Part shown: in pieces, positions 55,912-64,000 of the stretch
How positions within the stretch are numbered: position 1 is the stretch's first letter
How the letters are laid out: every line of letters begins with the position of its first letter
Origin: Hetaerina americana
Taxonomy: Eukaryota; Arthropoda; Insecta; Odonata; Calopterygidae
Direction of reading: 5' to 3'
Assembly (NCBI GenBank): GCA_022747635.1
Contig: JAKTNV010000190.1
Location: forward strand, 186,001-250,000
Length of the DNA: 64,000 bases
Translations under genes and position numbers: made by a program
Notes under the pieces: generated by a model
The model's input: only the letters and a program-made list of their open reading frames with translations
What the model was told of the DNA's origin: nothing
The model's database searches: none

Positions 55912-56010
55912 CATCATCATCAGTATTTCAATCCTAGGATTGGTTTCCTACAGCCAATTTATTTCCATTCTACTACGTTAGAATGTAAGACTACATATAG
56001 TATTCTAAGG
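55912..56010 (-). mobile_element. RTE-like LINE 3' tail fragment
   Basis: CATCATCATCAGTATTTCAA, then TCCTAGGATTGGTTT and TTCCATTCTACTACG match, in reverse, the last ~80 bp of the RTE-like LINE at 44.2-45.16 kb, including its (TGA)n tail. A severely 5'-truncated insertion. Confidence 0.65.
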
Positions 56011-56030
56011 AGACTAATTTAAATAACTTG

Positions 56031-56344
56031 GGGTATCGAGATGGTGCGGGGAGATAACGTACTAGCTTTCCACCCAGAGGGCCCAGGTTCAAATCCCAGC
56101 GGAGTTGAATACTTTTCAGAGGTATCTCTATCAGAGGTATTTTGAGGTGCTTCGTGGAGGGCACTTTGAGTGAGTACGCCGTCCATCGGATGGGACGTTA
56201 AGCTGCGGACCCCTGGCGCCTTTCATAAAGAATAGGCTAATGCCGACGCCGGGTTTCTCTCCACCCTTCATCCTTTCCTGTCCATCCCCTATTGCGCAAA
56301 TGACCTCAGCTGTCGGTCACCTCCCCTAAATACTACTACTACCC
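56031..56344 (+). repeat. SINE family A, copy 5, with target-site duplication
   Basis: The best full copy (314 bp): tRNA-like head with B box GGTTCAAATCCC (about 56089-56100), the CCATCGGATGGGACGTTAAG core at 56184-56203, the CGACGCCGGGTTTCTC block, and a CTACTACTACC tail. The 10-bp duplication AAATAACTTG at 56021-56030 and 56345-56354 marks both ends. The GGATGGGACGTTAA core resembles central domains shared by several unrelated-headed invertebrate SINEs; that link is from memory and would need an alignment. Confidence 0.9.
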
Positions 56345-56354
56345 AAATAACTTG

Positions 56355-57306
56355 CCTCGTAAGCATGCAACTAACTGTCGCTATGGTGACCCGAGGGAGA
56401 CGCTCAATCCTTTCTCGCCTCCAAGGGGGCGAGTGGCGGTGGATGGATAGGGGCGGGAGGGTTAACGGCGGTAATAATCAAAGTGGTCGAGGCGACGACC
56501 AAAGAGGGCCGGAAGCACCCCCCTCCCATCCTCCGCCACTGGTGTCACGTTTCGTTTACTTTGATTTTTCACTTATCCGTTTTTTCTCCTCGTGCGTGGG
56601 ATGGGGGGGGGGGGCGGGGGGTCAGAGGCCGCTCGGGTCGGCATTTGGACAACGGAGCTTGACACCTCCCCTCCCACGGGGGATGGGTGTGGGAGTACCT
56701 TTCAGCTGCCCCCCCCCTGGCAACATCCCCTCGGGGGAGGGAGGAGTCAAGCGCCTCTCGACACTGTGCTACGTCGAGGGAACATAAACATGGAGACATG
56801 CGATTGAATCAATTAATTTTATCGATTGATAAACCTCGACTCGTTTGACGCGGTGGAATATTTATTGCCAACAATCTTCTGATTTCTCACGTGAAGGTTA
56901 TTGCTAAGAAAATAGATGCGTCAGCCGTTAATTCACTTACTTATCTCAATACCAATAAATTCATAATTAATAATTTGAAAATAGCCTTAGTAACCGAATG
57001 GATAAATGCAAGGAAACATGGTTGGAGCATACGTCAAACAATAATGGACGTGACGAAAATACAAGAGTGAGCAGGGGTAACAAATGCAACGGGAGGGAAG
57101 AGCATGTGTGGGCTTCATACGCACGGAGTTGGTCGGACGGTTTCGTCCGGCATCACGCGTATTATCAGGAAAAGCAGTCGGACATGCCTTTAAGCAGGAA
57201 ATAATGAGAATCTACTGCGGCACACGAACATCATGTCCAGGACCTACTACTGCTCTTCCAAAACTTCTAATTTCGAAAAAAAATCAAATGTTTCCTTGGA
57301 ATCATC
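56355..57306. other. No gene seen; GC-rich island
   Basis: GC-rich at 56390-56770 with a G run at about 56600-56612 and overlapping low-complexity frames on both strands. 56800-57306 is the 5' flank of the LINE insertion and holds nothing recognised. Confidence 0.5.
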
Positions 57307-58002
57307 AGTCGATAACCAGAGAGTCTACGACTGTTGTTCACGGCAGGCGGGCGTTTCGGCTGTGAGCTCCGTGCCGCGAGCGATTCGTAAAACTGAAACT
57401 TCAGTTGTGGATAAGTTGTTCGTCGGAATTTTTAGAAATTTTTTTTGTGTGTATTTGTGAAAGTGTCCTGCTACTTCTGTGTGCTGATGAAGTGCCTTCA
57501 TTCATCTTTGCAAGCTCGGTAGAGTTGCAAAAAAGTGCGTTAAAAATCCGGTTTTCCGGGAACCATAAAAAAAACGCGCTGTTATTTCGTACTGAAATTT
57601 TGAAACAATATTTGTGTTGTAGATAATTAGGTCTATAGCGATTTTCAACGAAATCAATGCAGAACTTCCGAAGATAGCAAAATTTGGCGGAAACCGGAAG
57701 TGCTCGATATCTTGATGCCACCCCTGAATTGGGAAATATCTCAAGGGTAGGGGCCAAGATAGAAGGTGAGTCTCTGGTGCGATTTTGGTGCGAATCGTTT
57801 CTGTGATCCATTACTGGTACATTTGATCGAAACCGGGAGTGCTTGTTTTCTCGGCCTCGTTTGGCCCAATTTCCATTGTTTTTGTGTGATTTTTCCTCCA
57901 AATAATTTGTCGGATCAGTGTGAATTTGTTGCCAATCAGAGATTTTCTTTCGATAATCGAAACACAAGGTTCCAGAAGGAAGTGCCTGTTTTCTCGGCTG
58001 CG

Positions 58003-58242
58003 CTGCCATTGCTTAAGTCGAAAATTCCAACGATTGTTCCTTGATTCTTTGTGTACATTGTGTGTGACTTTCTCTATGTGATGCCGAACCTATGTGATGC
58101 CGAACATTGTAACCGATACCTTCAGCCATGGCGTTGCCATTGCTTAAGTCGATAATTTTAACGATTGTTCCTTGATTTTTTTGTGTACATTTTGTGCGAC
58201 TTTCTCTCTATGCACAGAACATTGTAACCAATACCTTCAGCC
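58003..58242 (+). repeat. Tandem 131-bp units in the LINE 5' UTR
   Basis: GCCATTGCTTAAGTCGA and GATTGTTCCTTGATT...TTTGTGTACATT recur with a 131-bp period (for example 58031 and 58162). The first unit also contains an exact 16-bp tandem duplication, CTATGTGATGCCGAAC, at 58074-58089 and 58090-58105, which the second lacks. Weaker copies extend upstream (GTGCTTGTTTTCTCGGC near 57836 and 57981). Such monomers in a LINE 5' UTR often carry promoter activity; that is inferred here. Confidence 0.85.
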
Positions 58243-59383
58243 ATGATTGACAACCCACTCTCCCCATCTGGGGAGGCGGAACTTTCGCGCATGGGCGACG
58301 AATTTAGTACTGTAAGTGACACCGTTCGCCGCATAATTGGTAACGAGAAAATTAGTTCTTTAAAGAAAGGTGAAATTACGGATGAAATCAAAAAGCTCGT
58401 AAATTTGTTTAGGAAATTAATGGACACACATCAGAGGACGTTAGGTAAACTTGAAGCCAATGAAAACTATACCAAAAATAACTGTGGCTTAATTAGGGGA
58501 ATTATTAGAGAGGAATTAGAATTATGCCTCCCTAAACCAGTAGAAACACAGCCTTTTGCCAGCATTGTAGCCACCCAGAAAAGAGAGAAAAACAATAAAG
58601 TAACACTACCAGGCGGGAAAAAAATCACCACACAGCGCCGCACAGCAGTTATGATCTACCCACCCGAAGACAACACAACCTTAGAAACCAGTGAGGACAC
58701 TAAGAAGGAGGTCATGACATTAATAGACCCCAGTATTTCAGGAATAAAAATTACAGAAATCAGTAGGATTAAAGATAAAGGGATAAGACTTGAATTTGAG
58801 AATCCTGACCTGGAGAAAAAAGTTGCAAGAGTACCCTTGCATCAGGGAAAACAAGCTAAAAATACAGAAGGAGGAGAAGAACAAACCTAGAATGTGTGTA
58901 ACGGGCGTTAAAACAACTGTTACCGATGAAGAACTGGTCAACTGCATCAAAATACAAAATGACCTCACCGAGACTGCCCATGTAAAAACACTTTTTAAGT
59001 TTGGGAAACGAGAAAGTGATAGAACAAACTGGGTCATAGAAGTTGATCATATTTCTAGGAACATTCTAAACAACCACAAACGAATATATATCGGCTACAA
59101 CTCACATAGGATCAGTGATTATATTAGGCTCACACAATGTTACAAATGCCAAAAGTTCGGTCATATTTCCAAAGCTTGTAATGCCTCTACCTCAGTATGT
59201 CAACACTGCTCTGGAGACCATACATCTAAGGACTGCACACATTTAGATAAAGCTCCAGCTTGTGCCAATTGCCAGTTAGCGAAAATAGAAGATATATCCC
59301 ACAAAGCAAACGACCATGCATGCAGCGTCTACCAGAGGCGACTTCGGAATCTAATTGAGACCATCGACTATGGAACCGAATAA
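58243..59383 (+). pseudogene. LINE ORF1, gag-like with CCHC zinc knuckles, one frameshift
   Basis: Starts MIDNPLSPSGEAELSRMGDE. The N-terminal third is charged and helix-forming (ISSLKKGEITDEIKKLVNLF). The frame shifts near 58820-58835 (…NPDLEKKVAR to LQEYPCIRENKLK) and then stays open. The C-terminal region has knuckles CYKCQKFGHISKAC (CX2CX4HX4C), CQHCSGDHTSKDC (CX2CX3HX4C) and a third CANC-led cluster, the arrangement of R1- and Jockey-type gag proteins that bind the element RNA. Total about 380 residues. The stop (59381-59383) lies downstream of the ORF2 ATG, so the two frames overlap by 14 nt. Confidence 0.9.
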
Positions 59384-62300
59384 AAACTGCTTGAATATAG
59401 CTCAAATAAATCTTCAACGGGCTAAAACACCAACTGATGAAATCAGAATGGTAAGGGAGCAACTAGCCGTTGACATATTCCTGGTCCAAGAACCGTACAT
59501 GTGCAAACCAACCAAGAACCACTGGATCCTTCCGGGACAAGGGCTGAATACGAGAATCATCCCTACAAGACCCGTATCAAGACCCTTGGCCGCAATAATT
59601 GTGTTCAACGAAGACCTGGATCTTTTGGAAATAAGTAGCTTCACTGATGAGTACATAGCGGTAGCAGAATTAAGATCAACCTCAGAATCCTTTATCCTAG
59701 TAAGTGCCTACTTCCCACCAAGCCAAGATATCCTACCTTTTCTATTCCAACTCCAAGCTATAGTTGAAAAATTTAAGCACAAACAAATTATTATATCCAT
59801 GGACTCGAATGCGAAGAGCGAAACTTGGTTCAACCCAGCAACAGACTCCAGAGGAAACCAACTCGAAGACCTCATTTCATCATCCAACTTATTTATATTA
59901 AATGAACCCGGCGAACCGCAGACATTCCATAGCTTGAACGGATCCTCTAACATCGACTTAACTCTGATCAGCGCCACATTGCTAGGAAAAGTCAGAACAT
60001 GGAAGGTCATAGAAGACCAGATCACTAGTGACCACAGACTAATCACCTTTAATATTAGAAACAATAAAAACACACCACTTCCACAAACAAGATTCAATTT
60101 TGGAAGCACAAATTGGGAAAAATTCAATGGAAAATTTCTAAATAAATTTACCATCATCGATAGAGAATTACTATGGACCCCAACAACTGAGCATATTGAC
60201 CTCCGCATAGACAGATTAACTACAGCAATAAAAGAAACCATGAATTAAATCATACCAAAATACACTAAAACGGAAAACCAACACCCCTGGTGGACCGCGA
60301 AGCTGGAACACTTGAAAGCGAAGGTCAATAAACTTCGTTCCGAATACCAGAAAGGTATTACAGAAGACAAAAATATCCTAAGAAGTAGATACAAGGCCAA
60401 ACTAAAGGAATATAAACTTAAAGTGAAAGAGTCTAAAAACAAATCCTGGGAGAAGTTCAGCTCCCGAAACCTCGAAGAAAATGCCTGGGGATTCATTTAT
60501 AAATTGTTCTCGGAAAAAATGAAGCTACCAACCATCCAAGGGACTACCCTCAGGGACGACGGAAGCATCCCTTTGTTGGAGGAAAAAATCAAGCTATCCC
60601 TTGACACTCTGCTTCCGGACGACACATTCGACAACAAGGATCATGAGCAAATCAGGAAGGAATCTAAAATAATCCCCGAGTCTGAAAAACTTGATCCATT
60701 CACGGAAGAAGAAGTTCTCCATGCAATTGGTCAGATTAAACCGAAAAAAGCGCCTGGACATGACCAAATCCACGGCCTTGTTATGAAAAAACTTGTTAAC
60801 AACATAACAAGTTTTCTAGCAAATATTTACAACGACTGTCTGCTGCTATCATACTTCCCCGACACTTGGAAATCAGGGACCCTACATGCAATTTTAAAAT
60901 CAAAAGAAAAAGACCACGCAGATTCCAGCTCTTTTCGTCCTATCACACTCCTACCTGACCTAGGGAAAATCTTTGAAAGATTAATTAAAGAGATAATACA
61001 AATAATTCGCGAGGACAGGCTATATCATCCTAATCAATATGGCTTCAGGAAAAACCGAAGTACATCAGACGCAATCAAGGCCCTCTTAAATAACTTAAAT
61101 AATCAAAGCAAATATACATTAGTAGTTTTCATTGACATAAAAGGTGCATTTGACTCTGTTTGGTGGCCTTCTGTCCTTCAGGAGCTGAAAACACTAAAAA
61201 TTCCTTCGAACCTAACCAGACTCTTTTCAAATTACTTTACAAATAGACAGGTCGTATACAAAATGAAAACTATCTCAACAAAGAAAATCCTCACCAGGGG
61301 CTGCCCACAAGGATCTGTTTTGGGTCCGTTAATGTGGAACCTTATTACTAACCAGATCTTAAGGAAAGAATTCCCCATAGGATGTAGATTAATAGCTTTT
61401 GCTGATGATATGGCTTTGTCTATTGAAGCTAACTCAAGAGATAAAATGGAGCAGCTGACAAAAAGTTGTATTGGACAAATAGAACAATGGGCAATAGTTA
61501 ATAAATTGGTAATTTCAACAACCAAGACAGAATACATGGTCTTCGGAAATAAAATGTCTAGGAACCCCACTGTCAAAATCTACAATAGCGATATCCGACG
61601 CACACCATCTTTTAAGTATTTGGGCATCGTTTTAGACGAAAAATTAACTTATCGGGCCCACATTAATTTCATAGCCAGCAAAACCAAAAAAGTTTTTCAA
61701 GCTGCCCGTAGGTATTGCAAAACTAATTTTGGAACGGACTCCCTTCAATTGATATACAAAGCTGTAGCAATACCCATTGTTACCTACGGCTGCTCCATTT
61801 GGGGTCACAAGGTTAACTACAGCAGAATCGAAAGGAAACTTAGAGAAGCACAAAGACCCTGCCTCTTAGCAATTAGCAAAGGTTACTCGACAATCAGCAC
61901 GGACGCACTATGTTTAATTACCGGACAACCACCTCTAAAATACGAGGTTATGGAGAGAATTGGCATAATCGAAGTCAAATAGGGCCAAGGCACAAAATAC
62001 TTCAACTCCGAAATCGAACACAATCACGCCCTAAGCAAAAAACAATTAAAAGAAATACTCAGGGAACAAACAATTCATCAGTGGAATAAAGACTGGCTGA
62101 ATTCCGATAAGGGTATTCACACTTAAGAAATATTCGCAGACGTCATTGAAAGGCTAAATATAAAATTCAAGCTAACTAAGAAAGCGACGCAACTCCTATC
62201 AGGGCATGGAAATTTTGGACACTACCTCAATAGAATAGGAAAATCAAGGACTGATCTCTGTAGTACCTGCCTAACAGAAGACACCGCTAAGCATAGAATA

Positions 62301-62435
62301 GAGGAGTGCCTACAGTATGAAAAACCCAGACATGAAATTTGGCACAGTATGACTTGTAAGAAAACCAAGATGCGTGAGATTGTGCTATTTTGCCTTAAGC
62401 ATAACAACGACCAATTATTTAAAATGGTGCAATGA
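59370..62435 (+). pseudogene. LINE ORF2, endonuclease-reverse transcriptase, three in-frame stops
   Basis: ATG at 59370 (MEPNKNCLNIAQINLQRAK); one continuous frame of 1021 codons to the stop at 62433-62435, interrupted only by TAA at 60246, TAG at 61980 and TAA at 62124. The apurinic-type endonuclease has INLQR, FLVQEPY, SMDSNAKSETW, SNIDLTL and SDHRLI. The reverse transcriptase has KKAPGHDQIHG, SSFRPITLLPDLGKIFE, QYGFRKNRSTSDA, FIDIKGAFDSVWW (motif A), GCPQGSVLGPLMWN (B), FADDMAL (C), and KYLGIVLDEKLTY. The C-terminus has GHGNFGHYLNRIG and the zinc-finger-like CSTCLTEDTAKHRIEEC. No RNase H domain is seen. Length and order fit the R1 clade. Confidence 0.93.
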
Positions 62436-62635
62436 AATTTGATAATTATAGTGACATTTGAAGTTGGTAAATTAAATGCTTGATAAAACTAATAATTGTA
62501 TTGCTCGTTTATTGTGTAAATAAAATTGTATGTAATTGCTATTTTAAGTTAACGTGTACTATTTTGCCTCGTGTACGATCAGGAAAAAAAAATCTTGTAT
62601 GACTCTGTAAACTGAAGTGTTATCATAGAATAATA

Positions 62636-63388
62636 CGAGGGTCATCCGGAAAGTAGTACCCGTTCATGCCGCATGAAGTGCTGACGACGCGAGTAGCCGC
62701 TGGACGAGGTCAGATAGCTTCAGTGGCTTGTCTGCCTTCTCTGAGCCAAGTTGCGTGACGCTAGCATTGCCTGTGTTGTTTCTGTGATTGTTTACAATGT
62801 TTAAAAAAATTGAGAACGCCGCCAGTTGTGAAGTGAGGGCAGTGATTAAATTCCTCAATGCAAGAAACGTTCGCCCATGTGATATTCATCGCCAATTAAA
62901 GGAGGTGTATGGAGACAATGTAATGGACGAGTCGTCTGTTCGGCGGTGGTGTCGCAACTTCAACATGGGGAGGGGGAACACACACGACGATGAGCGTTCG
63001 GAGAGACCGTCTGTCATTACAGACCAACTGGTGAGCTCAGTTGACGAATTCGTGAGGAACGATCGGCGCGTCACAATTGATGACATCTGTGAGCATTTTC
63101 CCAATGTTTCTCGAACAATTGTTCATGAAATTGTTAAACACCATCTGCATTATGCAAAAATTTGTGCAAGATGGGTCCCTCGCGTATCTCAATGAGCTGG
63201 CGGCGAAGGACTATGCAGCAGGAATACAGAAACTTGTCACACGTTATGACAAATGCCTTAATTTGCTTGGAGATTATGTTGAGAAGTAGTTTAAAGTATC
63301 CTCTTTCAAATAAAATTTTTTATGTTTGTTAATATTTACTTTTGTGTCTTTATTTCACGAACGGGTACTACTTTCCGGATGACCCTCG
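62636..63388 (+). mobile_element. 753-bp mariner deletion derivative, copy 2 (nested in the LINE 3' UTR)
   Basis: Same length as copy 1, opposite orientation in the window, flanked by TA (62634-62635 and 63389-63390). In the terminal ~200 bp at one end and ~120 bp at the other that I compared base by base, only two substitutions were found: GTTCATGCC versus GTTCGTGCC, and TCAAATAAAA versus TCAAAGAAAA. The 132-aa translated region is identical. Insertion into a LINE with several stops shows it is younger than that LINE. Confidence 0.96.
62797..63195 (+). CDS. HTH-only mariner transposase fragment protein (132 aa), second copy
   Basis: ATG at 62797 gives MFKKIENAASCEVRAVIKFL through CARWVPRVSQ and a TGA at 63193-63195. 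Every residue matches the 50.7-kb copy. Both HTH modules (FLNARNVRPCDIHRQL; DDICEHFPNVSRTIVHEIV) are complete. The C-terminal remnant of the transposase (LNELAAKDYAAGIQKLVTRY to GDYVEK, ending 63289) continues in the other frame and would not be translated with it. The likely biochemical activity is TIR binding only. It has no promoter evidence beyond the element's own 160-bp leader. Confidence 0.75.
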   Translation: MFKKIENAASCEVRAVIKFLNARNVRPCDIHRQLKEVYGDNVMDESSVRRWCRNFNMGRGNTHDDERSERPSVITDQLVSSVDEFVRNDRRVTIDDICEHFPNVSRTIVHEIVKHHLHYAKICARWVPRVSQ

Positions 63389-63645
63389 TATATTTATTTC
63401 TTGTAATAATTATTATCTCTAATTGTACTAAATTTGGGTTGTACATTACTTCTGTATTTTAATACTACTGTATCATCTTGTTTGATATTTCTTTTTCTCA
63501 TATTGTGTAATTGATGTTAATTATATCAGAACACAAAAGGGGGATTAAGCGAGAGCAGGAACCCCCTCAACATATCATGCTATTTTTCTGCATGCTATTC
63601 TTTTTTGTATTTGCTTCCGCAATAAAAAAAAAAAGTCGATAACCA

Positions 63646-64000
63646 AACACACAAAAGAAGCTAATAGGGACGCACCCGGAGAGGCGAAGGACTATTACGT
63701 ACGTACACCGGCCAAATCTCTGCGAAATTCACTCCGAGCCTGATGATTTCGCCTGCTTGACCGTCGTCCAGCAAGAAGGGACAATGCAGGAGCAATCCCC
63801 GGAGTCACTCGCTCGAAGGAACCCAGAGTCGTTTTGCAAATGCACAAGCAGAAGGCTCGAAATAATAACAACATTTGTGTCCCTTGATTTTAACAATACC
63901 GATTACAGTTTCCGTACCCAGGGTCTTCGCAGAACCCTCTAAAATTCGTTTTCATCCTGTAGGGACTCAACCACGCACCTCCGCACCGCCCTCTCTATCA
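63646..64000. other. No gene seen (3' flank of LINE)
   Basis: Target sequence continuing after the LINE's second duplication copy. A 61-aa open frame at 63757-63942 has no family match. Confidence 0.5.

Larger units (their letters stand above)
57319..63633 (+). mobile_element. Complete R1-clade LINE with target-site duplication
   Basis: Bounded by the 12-bp direct repeat AGTCGATAACCA at 57307-57318 and 63634-63645; the second copy follows directly on a poly(A) run (63624-63634). Contents in order: 924-bp 5' UTR with degenerate tandem units, ORF1 (gag-like), ORF2 (endonuclease and reverse transcriptase), and a 3' UTR interrupted by a 753-bp mariner. Without that insertion it is about 5.56 kb. 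One terminal hairpin (AGGGGG 63538-63543 / CCCCCT 63562-63567) precedes the tail. The family replicates by target-primed reverse transcription. This copy is dead by one frameshift in ORF1 and three stops in ORF2. It is not in ribosomal DNA, unlike classical R1. Confidence 0.93.

Noticed and set aside
1..64000. CRISPR array, operons or phage genes
   Set aside because: No regularly spaced repeats, no ribosome-binding-site-led gene strings, and the coding content is eukaryotic transposons plus a spliced exon.

Overview
This window is eukaryotic, intron-scale genomic DNA, most likely from an arthropod (probably an insect with a large, repeat-rich genome). It carries no bacterial-style operons, many mariner-type DNA transposons, an R1-clade LINE, tRNA-headed SINEs, and one spliced exon of an integrin alpha subunit. 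The organism call is an inference from the element types; I cannot name a species.

Host gene: the only host coding sequence I can support is a 122-bp exon on the minus strand (26976-27097). It has a consensus acceptor and donor and encodes an FG-GAP segment of an integrin alpha chain. No neighbouring exon is recognisable, so almost all of the window would be two very large introns of that gene: at least about 36.9 kb upstream and 26.9 kb downstream of the exon, if no small exon was missed.

Layout: 1-26 kb is mostly unique AT-rich DNA. GC-rich purine/pyrimidine islands interrupt it, along with tRNA-derived SINEs (family A near 3.2, 4.9 and 10.8 kb; family B near 14.6 and 15.9 kb), CR1/Jockey-type LINE 3' fragments, and short internally deleted mariner copies (here called MarD). 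At 26-36 kb lie the integrin exon, a SINE-A remnant, more LINE fragments and a MarD copy split by a LINE tail. At 37-42 kb are transposase remnants, a 100-bp near-perfect palindrome with target-site-like direct repeats, a fold-back repeat around a tRNA-like loop, and a decayed mariner. At 43-49 kb are an RTE-like LINE 3' part, LINE fragments, a MarD copy and a DDE transposase pseudogene. At 50.5-52.5 kb a full-length mariner is interrupted by a 753-bp mariner derivative. At 54.4-56.4 kb is a stack of insertions: SINE-B piece, (TA)n, an almost intact mariner, an RTE-like tail and SINE-A. At 57.3-63.6 kb is a complete R1-clade LINE bounded by a 12-bp target-site duplication. Its 3' UTR holds a second, nearly identical copy of the 753-bp mariner derivative.

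The most noteworthy item is that 753-bp element. It has deleted the catalytic domain of mariner transposase but keeps an open 132-residue reading frame for the DNA-binding part, perfect TIRs and TA duplications. The two copies differ at only a few bases, so it moved recently and must have been mobilised by a transposase supplied from elsewhere.
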